Shown here one piece after another: positions 36,727 to 45,205 of a stretch of 64,000 bases of DNA (positions are counted from its first letter, which is position 1; each line of letters starts with the position of its first letter). Source of the DNA: Arhodomonas sp052060015 (GTDB lineage Bacteria > Pseudomonadota > Gammaproteobacteria > Nitrococcales > Nitrococcaceae); assembly GCF_052060015.1 (NCBI RefSeq), contig NZ_JBPODZ010000007.1, forward strand, positions 134,196 through 198,195, read 5' to 3'. Made by a program: the position numbers and the translations under genes. The notes under the pieces were generated by a model. It ran no database searches and was not told the origin of the DNA. It saw only the letters and a list, made by a program, of their open reading frames with translations.

Positions 36727-37746
36727 ATGAAACGCCGCTGCATCGGGCTGCTCTCCGCGGCCCTCATCGCCTGGGCGCCCGCCGCCCTCTCCGAGACCAC
36801 CATTCGCGTCGCCAACTGGCTGCCGTCCAGCCACCTGCTCGTCGCCGACGTCCTCAAGCCCTGGGGCGAGGCCGTGGAGGAGGCCACCGGGGGCAGCGTC
36901 CAGGTGGAGGTAATGAGCTCCCCGCTCGGCCCGCCCCCCGCCCAGTACGACCTGGTTTCTGACGGACTGGCCGACGTCGGGTTCGCCGCCCATGGCTACA
37001 CGCCGGGACGCTTCAGCGTCTTCGAGCTGGCCGAGCTGCCGTTGCAGACGCCATCGTCGGAAGAGCTCTCCGTGGCCTACTGGCGTGCCTATCAGGAAAC
37101 CATGGCGGGCCGGGATGAGCACAAAGGCGTGCACCTGCTAGGGCTGTTCGTGCACGGCCCTGGCCATATCTGGAACAGCCAGCGGCCTGTGGATAGCCTC
37201 GATGACCTCCAGGGCCTCAAGCTCCGCGTCCCGGGCGGTGTGGCCGCCCAGCTCAGCGAGAACCTGGGGGTCACGCCCATCAACGCGCCGTCCTCCCAGG
37301 CCTATGAGCTGCTCTCCCAGGGCGTGGCCGATGGCATCGTCTTCCCCCACGAGAGCGTCACCTTCTTCAACCTCCAGGAAACCCTGGAGTACGGCACCAC
37401 GGTGCCCGGCGGCCTGTACAACGTGAGCTTCTACGTCGTCATGAACGAGGACAAGTGGAACGCCCTCACGGATGCCGAGCGTGAGGCCATCGACAGCGTC
37501 TCCGGGGAGTACCTGGCACGGCTGACCGGCCAGGCCTGGGACGCGGCCGACCGCAAGGGCCTGGAGGCGATCCGAGACGCCGGCCTCGAGATCACCGAAG
37601 CCGACGACGCCATGCTCGACGCGGTGGCCGCGGAGGCGGAGCAGGTCCGGGCCCAGGCCCTGGAGCGCATCGCCGAGAAGGGCATCGATGGGGAGGTGTT
37701 CCTGGAGGCCCTCCAGCGCGAGCTCGAAGGCGTCGAGACCGAGTAA
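36727..37746 (+). CDS. TRAP transporter binding protein DctP, copy 1
   Basis: This 339-residue periplasmic binding protein has a signal peptide cleaved near ALS-ET. The family core includes VANWLPSSHLLV, the GLKLRVPGG substrate-carboxylate arginine region and INAPSSQAYELLSQGVADGI. A GGAGGAAG site precedes the ATG. It is the first gene of the TRAP operon, overlapping dctQ by one base. Together with the neighbouring dioxygenase it suggests uptake of an aromatic carboxylate. Confidence 0.93.
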   Translation: MKRRCIGLLSAALIAWAPAALSETTIRVANWLPSSHLLVADVLKPWGEAVEEATGGSVQVEVMSSPLGPPPAQYDLVSDGLADVGFAAHGYTPGRFSVFELAELPLQTPSSEELSVAYWRAYQETMAGRDEHKGVHLLGLFVHGPGHIWNSQRPVDSLDDLQGLKLRVPGGVAAQLSENLGVTPINAPSSQAYELLSQGVADGIVFPHESVTFFNLQETLEYGTTVPGGLYNVSFYVVMNEDKWNALTDAEREAIDSVSGEYLARLTGQAWDAADRKGLEAIRDAGLEITEADDAMLDAVAAEAEQVRAQALERIAEKGIDGEVFLEALQRELEGVETE

Positions 37747-38279
37747 TGAACGAGCGGGCGGCGCTGCGCAATATGCTCTCCGCCGCCGGGGGCGATGGCC
37801 CCCGGCGGTGGCTGCGGGGAATCATCGGGGCCGTCTCGGCCGTCCTGCTGGTGCTGATGCTTGCGGTCACCACGGTGGACGTCATCGGCCGCTACTTCTT
37901 CAACGCCCCGATCCTCGGTGCGTTCGAGGTCAGCGAAGTCGCCATGGCGCTGCTGATCTACGCCGGCCTCCCGCTGGTGTGCATGGACCGCGGCAACGTC
38001 TCCGTGACCTTGCTCACCGAGCGGCTCGGCCCGGGGCTGCGGCGGATTCAGGCCACGGTGGTGAGCCTCGTCGGAGCCGGGGTGCTCGGTGTGCTGGCGT
38101 GGCGGCTGGCCCGACAGGCGATGCGGCTGTCCAGTTACGGGGATACCACCATGTTCCTGTCCATCCCGCTGGGGCCGGTGGCCTGGGGGATGGCGGTGCT
38201 CACCGGCGTCGCAGCGCTGCTGATGCTCGCCAACGCACTGGCCATCGCCAGGGGCCGAATGGATCCGGACGAGGGCTGA
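37746..38279 (+). CDS. TRAP transporter small permease DctQ
   Basis: A 177-residue four-helix membrane protein with VTTVDVIGRYFFNAPILGAFEVSE, the DctQ signature, and QAMRLSSYGDTT in the last loop. It overlaps dctP copy 1 by one base and precedes dctM by 9 bp. Confidence 0.93.
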   Translation: MNERAALRNMLSAAGGDGPRRWLRGIIGAVSAVLLVLMLAVTTVDVIGRYFFNAPILGAFEVSEVAMALLIYAGLPLVCMDRGNVSVTLLTERLGPGLRRIQATVVSLVGAGVLGVLAWRLARQAMRLSSYGDTTMFLSIPLGPVAWGMAVLTGVAALLMLANALAIARGRMDPDEG

Positions 38280-38288
38280 GGGGGAAGA

Positions 38289-39578
38289 ATGGAGTACTGG
38301 TTGCCAGGCCTCGCCGCCGTCCTCGGGCTCATCGTGCTCGGCCTGCCCATCGCCTTCGCCATGATGCTGGTGGGCGTCGTCGGCGTGGTGGCCATTCTGG
38401 GCGTGGACCCGGCGCTTTCCATGTTCGGGCAGGTGGGCTACGACACCGGCAAGTCCTACACCCTGACGGTGGTGCCGCTGTTCGTGCTCATGGGCAACCT
38501 CATCGTCCAGGCACGGCTGGCGGACGACCTCTATGCCGCGAGCAACGCGTGGCTCGGCCATCACAAGGGCGGGCTGGCGATGGCCACCGTGGCCGCCTGC
38601 GGGGGCTTCAGCGCGGTGTGCGGTTCGTCGCTGGCTACCGCGGCGACCATGTCCAAGGTGGCCATGCCGTCGATGCGCCGTTATGGCTACTCGGAATCCG
38701 TCTCCTCCGGGGTGATCGCCGCCGGCGGCACCCTGGGCGTGCTGATCCCGCCGAGCGTCATCCTGGTGCTCTACGGCATCATCACCCAGCAGGATATCGG
38801 CAAGCTCTTCATCGCCGGGCTGATCCCCGGCCTGCTCGGGGTGATCGGCTACATGCTCGCCGTGCGGCTGCACTTCTGGTGGACGGGGGACCACGCCGAC
38901 CCCTACCCCAAGCAGGCCATCGCCGATCGCATGCGCTCACTGCGCTCGGTGGGCGGCGTGTTAGTGCTGTTCGCGCTGGTGATGGGCGGCATCTATCTCG
39001 GGGCGTTCACCGCCACCGAGGCGGCGGCCATCGGCGCCAGCGGCGCGTTACTGCTGGCGCTGTGGCGCCGGGCGCTGACCCTGGGCTCGTTCTACCGGCT
39101 GCTGGTGGACACCACCCGCACCACGGCGATGATGTTCGCCATCCTCATCGGTGCGGTGGTGTTCTCCAACTTCGTCAACCTCGCCGGCATGCCTGATGAC
39201 CTCTCCCGCTGGGTGCAGGCGGCGGACCTGCCGCCGATGGCGGTGATCCTGATGGTGCTGGGGCTCTACCTGGTGCTGGGGGCAGTCCTGGAGAGCCTTT
39301 CCATGCTGCTGCTGACGGTGCCGATCTTCTTCCCCATCGTGCAGGCCCTGGGCTTCGACCCGATCTGGTTCGGGATCCTGGTGGTGGTGGCCATCGAGAT
39401 CAGCCTGATCACGCCGCCGATCGGGCTGAACGTGTTCGTGCTCAATACCGTGCTGCCGGATACCCGGCTGGGCACCATCTTTCACGGGGTGACGCCGTTC
39501 CTGTTGATGGACGTGGTGCGGCTGCTGCTGCTCGCCTTCATCCCGGCGATCACGCTGTGGTTGCCGTCGATGATGTAG
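38289..39578 (+). CDS. TRAP transporter large permease DctM
   Basis: A 429-residue, 12-helix permease with MMLVGVVGVVAILG, GLAMATVAACGGFSAVCGSS, the GGTLGVLIPPS re-entrant motif and EISLITPPIGLNVFV. These are the conserved ion/substrate regions of DctM. It completes the transporter with DctP and DctQ. Confidence 0.95.
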   Translation: MEYWLPGLAAVLGLIVLGLPIAFAMMLVGVVGVVAILGVDPALSMFGQVGYDTGKSYTLTVVPLFVLMGNLIVQARLADDLYAASNAWLGHHKGGLAMATVAACGGFSAVCGSSLATAATMSKVAMPSMRRYGYSESVSSGVIAAGGTLGVLIPPSVILVLYGIITQQDIGKLFIAGLIPGLLGVIGYMLAVRLHFWWTGDHADPYPKQAIADRMRSLRSVGGVLVLFALVMGGIYLGAFTATEAAAIGASGALLLALWRRALTLGSFYRLLVDTTRTTAMMFAILIGAVVFSNFVNLAGMPDDLSRWVQAADLPPMAVILMVLGLYLVLGAVLESLSMLLLTVPIFFPIVQALGFDPIWFGILVVVAIEISLITPPIGLNVFVLNTVLPDTRLGTIFHGVTPFLLMDVVRLLLLAFIPAITLWLPSMM

Positions 39579-39607
39579 AGACAACGAGAGAGAAACGGGA
39601 TAGGACC

Positions 39608-40618
39608 ATGATGAGAAAACTACTGCTGATGGCCGCGGGGTGCGCGGTCGCTTCCAGCGCCGGCGCCGCCGAGGTGACCCTGCGCTTCTCCAACTGGCTG
39701 CCGCCGGAACACTATGTGGTCACGGAGATGATCGAGCCCTGGGCGGAACGGGTCTCCGAGGTCACCGACGGCCGCGTGGAGGTGGACGTGATGCAGGCCA
39801 TGGCCAAACCGGACGCCCACTTCGACGCGGTCCGCGACGGCGTGGCCGATCTCGCCTTTGGCGTCCACGGCTACAACTCGGCTCGATTCAAGCTCACCGA
39901 GATGGCGGAGCTGCCGCTGCTCGCCGACGACTCCAAGGTCAACTCCATCGCCTTCTGGCGGACCTACGAGCGCTTCTTCGCGCCCGCCAACGAGCACGAG
40001 GGGGTGAAGCTGCTCTCGCTGTGGACCACCACCCCCGCCCAGGTCTTCCTCGCCGACGACGACGTCGATGGCCTAGCGGGACTGAAGGGGCAGAAGGTGC
40101 GGGTGCTGGGCGCGACGACTGGCGAGGTGGCGCAGCGGCTGGAGATGACGCCGATCTCGGCGCCGGCCTCGGAGAGCTACGAGCTCCTCTCGCGGGGCGT
40201 GATCGACGGCAGCTTCTTTCAGAGCGATTCCATTGTCACCTTCAACCTGACCGATTACATCAACACTGCGGTCACCGTTCCCGGCGGGTTCGCCCACAGC
40301 AGCCAGTACCTGGTGATGAACCAGGACAAATGGGAGGCGCTGTCCGCCGAGGACCGGGAGGCCATCGAAGGGGTCTCCGGTGAGGCCATGGCGCGGGCGT
40401 TCGCGGAGGTCTGGGACCGCAAGGAGCGCGAGGCAAGCGCCGAGCTGCGTGACCAGGGCGTGCGTTTCGTCGAGCTCTCAGCGACGGAGGTCGCGGAGCT
40501 GGAGGAAAGGCTGGCGGACATCGAGGAATCCTGGATCCAGGCCGCCGCGGAAAAGGGTGTGGACGGTGCCGCGGCCCTGGCGTACTTCCGCGAGCAGGTC
40601 GCCGCCCTGGAGGAGTAG
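39608..40618 (+). CDS. TRAP transporter binding protein DctP, copy 2
   Basis: This 336-residue DctP paralogue has a signal peptide ending near AGA-AE. It parallels copy 1 throughout (FSNWLPPEHYVV, ISAPASESYELLSRGVIDG, VPGGF, MNQDKW), evidently a tandem duplication around the permease genes. The substrate-facing residues differ (GLKGQKVRVLGATTGEV against the GLKLRVPGG of copy 1), so it may bind a related ligand. Two ATGs sit in tandem at 39608 and 39611. A GC-rich hairpin (40632-40655) follows the gene. Confidence 0.92.
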   Translation: MMRKLLLMAAGCAVASSAGAAEVTLRFSNWLPPEHYVVTEMIEPWAERVSEVTDGRVEVDVMQAMAKPDAHFDAVRDGVADLAFGVHGYNSARFKLTEMAELPLLADDSKVNSIAFWRTYERFFAPANEHEGVKLLSLWTTTPAQVFLADDDVDGLAGLKGQKVRVLGATTGEVAQRLEMTPISAPASESYELLSRGVIDGSFFQSDSIVTFNLTDYINTAVTVPGGFAHSSQYLVMNQDKWEALSAEDREAIEGVSGEAMARAFAEVWDRKEREASAELRDQGVRFVELSATEVAELEERLADIEESWIQAAAEKGVDGAAALAYFREQVAALEE

Positions 40619-40705
40619 GCCGGCTGCCGGTCACCGCCTCCCGGGTGGGGCGGTGGCCCTCCGGCGCCATCCGGGTGGTGCTCCCTGGTGGTGTTCCCGG
40701 CAAAT

Positions 40706-40724
40706 ATATTCATTTGGATTAAAA
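40706..40724. promoter_or_regulatory. Shared 19-bp operator before the dioxygenase operon
   Basis: ATATTCATTTGGATTAAAA is identical to 36608-36626 upstream of the TRAP operon. It ends 13 bp before the reductase ATG, so a bound repressor would block the promoter or initiation region. The surrounding DNA is GC-rich, so an AT-rich 19-mer repeated by chance is very unlikely. Confidence 0.65.
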
Positions 40725-40737
40725 TTCGGGGCGAATC

Positions 40738-41715
40738 ATGAACGAGATGACCTTGGAAGTGGCGGCGGTGGAGGCGCTGACCCCCCTGATCCGGCGCATC
40801 GAGCTGCGGGATCCGGAGGGCGGCACTTTGCCGGCGTTCACCCCCGGCGCCCATCTGCGCTTTCAGCTGCCACTGGCCGGCGGCACCGAGCAGCGCCACT
40901 ACTCCTTGGTGCATAGGCAGCCGGATGCCGCTGGCCTGGAGCGCCCGGGGCGGTACGTCATCGCGGTACGGCGGGAGGCGGAGAGCCGCGGCGGCTCGGC
41001 GTATATGCACGAGCATGTCCGGCCCGGCGATCGGCTCACCGTCGAGGGGCCGATCAATGACTTCCCCCTGCACGAGGGAGCGGGGCGGAGCGTGCTCATC
41101 GCCGGCGGTATCGGCATCACGCCGATCCTGTCTATGGCCGCGGCGCTGAGCGCCGCCGGCCGGGACTACCGCTTTCACTACAGCGGCCGCAGCCGCGAGC
41201 AGCTCGCCTTCGTCGACGAGATCCGCGCGCTGGCCGGCGAGCGCTTGAGCATCCACGCCGATGACGAGCCGGACACCGCGCTCGACCTGGACGCGGTGCT
41301 GGACGGCTGTGACCCGGCCGACCACCTCTACGTCTGCGGCCCCAAGGGCATGATCGACGCCCTCATCGACAAGGCCCGTGCCCGCGGCTGGCCGCCGGAG
41401 CAGGTGCATTTCGAGCTGTTCACCACTGCCGCGCCGGCGGCCGGTGACCACGCCTTCGAGGTGGAATGTCGGGCCTCCGGCGTCACCCTGCAGGTGGCGG
41501 CCGACCAGACCATCCTGGAGGCGGCCGTGGCGGCGGGCCTGGACCCGCTGTCCGACTGCGAGCGTGGTGAGTGTGGGGTGTGCTCCACCGAGGTGATCGA
41601 GGGCGAGGTGGATCACCGGGACTACTACCTGAGTGACGACGAGAAGGCGAGCAACAGCGTGATGCAGATCTGCATCTCCCGCGCCAGGGGTGACCGGCTG
41701 GTGCTGGATCTGTGA
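40738..41715 (+). CDS. Rieske oxygenase reductase (phthalate dioxygenase reductase type)
   Basis: A 325-residue three-domain reductase. The flavin domain (1-100) has RHYSLV, and the NAD domain (105-225) has IAGGIGITPILSM and YVCGPKGMID. The C-terminal plant-type [2Fe-2S] domain has CERGECGVCSTEV and a later QIC. This order is that of VanB/phthalate dioxygenase reductase and it passes electrons from NADH to the oxygenase encoded next. It is the first gene of the operon. Confidence 0.93.
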   Translation: MNEMTLEVAAVEALTPLIRRIELRDPEGGTLPAFTPGAHLRFQLPLAGGTEQRHYSLVHRQPDAAGLERPGRYVIAVRREAESRGGSAYMHEHVRPGDRLTVEGPINDFPLHEGAGRSVLIAGGIGITPILSMAAALSAAGRDYRFHYSGRSREQLAFVDEIRALAGERLSIHADDEPDTALDLDAVLDGCDPADHLYVCGPKGMIDALIDKARARGWPPEQVHFELFTTAAPAAGDHAFEVECRASGVTLQVAADQTILEAAVAAGLDPLSDCERGECGVCSTEVIEGEVDHRDYYLSDDEKASNSVMQICISRARGDRLVLDL

Positions 41716-41732
41716 ACGAGGAGGAGAAGGCA

Positions 41733-43058
41733 ATGGGCAAGTATCGCGACAATCCGGAGGCGATCGCGGCGCTGGTGCAGGACGACTGCGTCCACCGCGA
41801 CGTCTATCTCAGCGAGGAGCTCTTCGAGCTGGAGCAGGAGTATCTCTTCGCGCGCACCTGGAACTACCTGTGTCACGACAGCCAGATCCCCAACACCGGG
41901 GACTACTTCACGGCCACCATCGCCGGACGGCCGTTGATGGCGGTGCGTCACACCGACGGCAGCGTGCGGGTGATGATGAACCGCTGCGCCCACAAGGGCG
42001 CCAAGCTCGCCCCTGAGCAGTGCGGCAACACCGGGAAGTTCTTCCGCTGCCCCTACCACGCCTGGACGTTCAAGACCGACGGTTCGCTGCTGTCCATCCC
42101 GTTCAAGAAGGGCTATGAGGGCACGCGGCTCAACGAATGCCGCTCCGCCAAGGGGCTGGTGACCATCGACAATGTCCGCAACTACCGCGGTTTCATCTTC
42201 GTGCGCGTCAGCGACGACGGCCCGGACTTCGAGGAGTACTTCGGGCCGGTGATCACCTCGCTGGACAACATGGTCGACCGCGCCCCCGAGGGCGAGATCG
42301 AGGTCGCCGGCGGGTGCCTGCGGTTCATGCACGACTGCAACTGGAAGATGTTCGTCGAGAACCTCAACGACACCATGCACCCGATGATCGTCCACGAGTC
42401 GGCCGCGGGCACCGCCAAGGAGCTGTGGAAGGATCAGCCCGAGGACGCGCCCAAGCCCATGATCATCCAGCAGCTGCTGCCGTTCGTGAACGACTACCAG
42501 TTCTTCGACGCCGGCGGCGTGCGGGTGTTCGACAACGGCCACAGCTACGACGGCGAGAAGGTGAGCATCCATTCCCACTACTCGGGCGTACCCGAGTACG
42601 ACCGCGCCATGGAGGCCGCCTACGGCCCGGAGCGGGCCCGGGAGATCCTCACCACGGTGCGCCACAACACCGTCCTCTACCCGACCATGACCTCCAAGTG
42701 CGCCATCCAGGCGATCCGCGTCGCCCGGCCCATCAGCGCCAACAAGACCCTGATCGAGAGCTGGACCTTCCGGCTGAAGGGCGCGCCGGAGGAGCTGCTG
42801 CAGCGTACCCAGACCTACTCGCGGCTGATCAACTCGCCGTTCTCCGTGGTCGGCCACGACGACCTGCACTGCTATGAGGCGATCCAGGAGGGGCTGCTCG
42901 CCACCGGCAACGAGTGGATCAGCCTGCACCGGGACTTCGACCCGGCGGAGTTGGAGGAATCCGAGCGGCTGGACAACGGCACCAGCGAGATCTCCATGCG
43001 CAACCAGTTCCGCGCGTGGAGGAAGTTCATGGCCGAGGGCGCGTCCCGGGGCGAGTGA
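41733..43058 (+). CDS. Rieske aromatic dioxygenase, alpha subunit
   Basis: A 441-residue oxygenase component. The Rieske cluster is bound by CAHKG and CPYHAW, 17 residues apart in C-x-H/C-x2-H form. The mononuclear iron ligands lie in ENLNDTMHPMIVHES (D-x2-H-x4-H). The start at 41733 follows a GAGGAGAAGG site; a GTG at 41712 overlapping the reductase stop is less likely. Similarity to aniline/indole-acetate-type oxygenases is suggested by context, not proven. Partners are the reductase upstream and beta subunit downstream. Confidence 0.94.
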   Translation: MGKYRDNPEAIAALVQDDCVHRDVYLSEELFELEQEYLFARTWNYLCHDSQIPNTGDYFTATIAGRPLMAVRHTDGSVRVMMNRCAHKGAKLAPEQCGNTGKFFRCPYHAWTFKTDGSLLSIPFKKGYEGTRLNECRSAKGLVTIDNVRNYRGFIFVRVSDDGPDFEEYFGPVITSLDNMVDRAPEGEIEVAGGCLRFMHDCNWKMFVENLNDTMHPMIVHESAAGTAKELWKDQPEDAPKPMIIQQLLPFVNDYQFFDAGGVRVFDNGHSYDGEKVSIHSHYSGVPEYDRAMEAAYGPERAREILTTVRHNTVLYPTMTSKCAIQAIRVARPISANKTLIESWTFRLKGAPEELLQRTQTYSRLINSPFSVVGHDDLHCYEAIQEGLLATGNEWISLHRDFDPAELEESERLDNGTSEISMRNQFRAWRKFMAEGASRGE

Positions 43059-43071
43059 GGGGGAGAGCGTG

Positions 43072-43563
43072 ATGAGCGAACACTACACACCCAGCGACCA
43101 GGAGCTCGTGGACTTCGTCTACCACGAGGCACGGCTGCTCGACGAGAAGCGCTACGAGGAGTGGGAGGCGCTGTTCACCGAGGACGGGGTGTACTGGATC
43201 CCCCTGGAGCATGACCAGCGCGATCCGGATCACCACACCTCCCTGGTCTATGACGACCGGCTGCTCATGCAGGTCCGCCTCGGCCGAATGAAGAGCCCGC
43301 GGGCCTTCTCCCTGCGGCCGACGGTGCGCGGTCACCATCTGCTCGCCCAGCCCCGGATCGAGCGCCGCGACCCGGAGACCGGTGAGTACGTCCTGCGCAC
43401 GGACTTCCACTACACGGAGGCCAAGGGCGACGACGTGCTGCGTTACGCGGCGACGGCCTATCACCATCTCAGCGCCAACGGCGAGGGGCTTCGCATGCGC
43501 ATGAAGCGGGTCAACCTGCTCAACTGCGACGCCAGCCACCCGGCGGTGCAGCTGTATCTGTAG
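43072..43563 (+). CDS. Rieske dioxygenase, beta subunit
   Basis: A 163-residue small subunit of the NTF2-like fold, with FVYHEARLLDEKRYEEWEALF, DGVYWIPL and the RMKRVNLLN strand. It is the normal structural partner of the alpha subunit in an alpha3beta3 oxygenase. The ATG at 43072 follows a GAGGGGGAG site, 13 bp after the alpha stop. Confidence 0.93.
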   Translation: MSEHYTPSDQELVDFVYHEARLLDEKRYEEWEALFTEDGVYWIPLEHDQRDPDHHTSLVYDDRLLMQVRLGRMKSPRAFSLRPTVRGHHLLAQPRIERRDPETGEYVLRTDFHYTEAKGDDVLRYAATAYHHLSANGEGLRMRMKRVNLLNCDASHPAVQLYL

Positions 43564-43575
43564 GCGGAGGTGCCC

Positions 43576-45195
43576 GTGAGCCGTGCCAATACCGTCTGGG
43601 AGGCGTTCCGCGACGCTGCGGAAAGCTTCCCGGACCACCCCTTCCTGGAGGTCCTGCCGGAGACCGCCGCCATCTACGGCATCGAGCCCGGTGAGCGGAC
43701 CTATGCGGAGGTCTGCCGGGAGGTCGACGCCCTGGCGGGGGCCTTCCGGGACGCCGGCTACGGCCCCGGGTTGCGGGCGGGGCTGCTGCTGGAGAACCGG
43801 CCGTCCTTCCTCACCCACTGGTTCGCCCTCAACCGCCTGGGCGTCAGCGTGGTGCCCATTAGCGCGGAGATGCGCGCCGCGGAGCTGGAGTACCTGTGTG
43901 GGCACAGCGAGATCGCCCTGGCGGTGACGCTGCCCGGGCGCGCCGACGACCTGCGCGCCGCCGCCGAGCGCGCCGGTACCCGGCTCGCCGTGATGAGCCC
44001 GGGCGAGGCAGTGCCGCCGTCGCCGCGGGAGGCCGCGGCGACGGGGCTCGACCGGGACAGCGAGTGCGCCCTGCTCTACACCTCGGGGACCACCGGCCGG
44101 CCCAAGGGCTGTGTGCTGCCCAACCAGTACTTCCTCGGCGCCGGGGAGTGGTATGCGGGCCTGGGCGGCCTCGCCACCCTCCAGGAGGGCCGCGAGCGCA
44201 TGCTCACCCCGCTGCCGGTGAACCACATGAACGCCATGGCCTTCTCCACCCTGGCCATGGTCGTGACCGGTGGTTGCCTGATCCTGCTGGACCGCTTCCA
44301 TCCCCGGAGCTGGTGGGACAGCGTGCGCGAGAGCCGGGCCACGGTGGTCCACTACCTGGGGGTCATGCCGGCGATGCTGCTGGCCGCTGAGCCCTCCGCC
44401 GCGGACCGGGAGCACCACGTACGCTTCGGCTTCGGTGCCGGCGTGGACAAGCGCCACCATGCCGCCTTCGAGGAGCGCTTCGGCTTCCCACTACTGGAGG
44501 CCTGGGCGATGACCGAGACCGGCCCCGGTGCGGCGATCATCGCGAATCACGAGCCCCGGCACGTGGGCACGTCCTGCTTCGGCCGGCCGGGGCCAGCGGT
44601 GGAGCTGCGCCTGGTGGGTGACGACGGCCGTGACGTCGCCGACGGCGAGCCCGGCGAGCTGTGGGTCCGTGCCGCCGGCGACGATCCTGCCCACGGCTTC
44701 TTCCGGGAGTATCTCAAGAACGCCGAGGCCACCGCCGAGGTCTGGGCGGGCGGCTGGTTCCACACCGGCGACGTGGTACGCCGCGGGCCCGACGGCTCCC
44801 TGCACTTCGTCGACCGCAAGAAGAACGTCATCCGCCGCAGCGGCGAGAACATCTCCGCGATGGAGGTGGAGAGCGTGCTCCAGCAGCACCCGCTGGTCCA
44901 CCAGGTGGCCGTGGGCGCGGTGCCGGACGAGGTCCGCGGCGACGAGGTGATCGCCTGCGTGGTGACCGCCGAGCCGGTGCCGGCGGATCAGCGCGAGGCG
45001 CGCGCCGCCGCCATCGTGGACTACTGCCTGGATCAGCTGGCCTACTACAAGGCGCCGGGCTACGTGGCCTTCGTAGACGCCCTGCCGCTGACGCCCACCC
45101 AGAAGGTGCAGCGCGGCGAGCTCAAGGGCCTGGTGCGGGACCTGCCCGGCCAGCCCTGCTGCATGGACACCCGCAGCCTGAAGAAGCGGCGGTGA
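43576..45195 (+). CDS. AMP-forming acyl/aryl-CoA ligase
   Basis: A 539-residue ANL-family ligase with LLYTSGTTGRPKG, AWAMTETGPG, GWFHTGDVVRRGPDGSLHFVDRKKN and the C-terminal lysine in LPLTPTQKVQRGELK. A GTG at 43576 spaced five bases from GGAGG is preferred over the GTG at 43570, which lies inside the ribosome site. It probably activates the acid made by the upstream dioxygenase. It is clearly distinct from the aminobenzoate ligase at 22361-23968. Confidence 0.9.
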   Translation: MSRANTVWEAFRDAAESFPDHPFLEVLPETAAIYGIEPGERTYAEVCREVDALAGAFRDAGYGPGLRAGLLLENRPSFLTHWFALNRLGVSVVPISAEMRAAELEYLCGHSEIALAVTLPGRADDLRAAAERAGTRLAVMSPGEAVPPSPREAAATGLDRDSECALLYTSGTTGRPKGCVLPNQYFLGAGEWYAGLGGLATLQEGRERMLTPLPVNHMNAMAFSTLAMVVTGGCLILLDRFHPRSWWDSVRESRATVVHYLGVMPAMLLAAEPSAADREHHVRFGFGAGVDKRHHAAFEERFGFPLLEAWAMTETGPGAAIIANHEPRHVGTSCFGRPGPAVELRLVGDDGRDVADGEPGELWVRAAGDDPAHGFFREYLKNAEATAEVWAGGWFHTGDVVRRGPDGSLHFVDRKKNVIRRSGENISAMEVESVLQQHPLVHQVAVGAVPDEVRGDEVIACVVTAEPVPADQREARAAAIVDYCLDQLAYYKAPGYVAFVDALPLTPTQKVQRGELKGLVRDLPGQPCCMDTRSLKKRR

Positions 45196-45205
45196 GGAGG
45201 CGCGC

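Noticed and set aside
43027..44460. 477-codon minus-strand frame over the beta subunit and CoA ligase genes
   Set aside because: It spans two real genes and their ribosome sites and has only repetitive Gly/Val/His-rich sequence.
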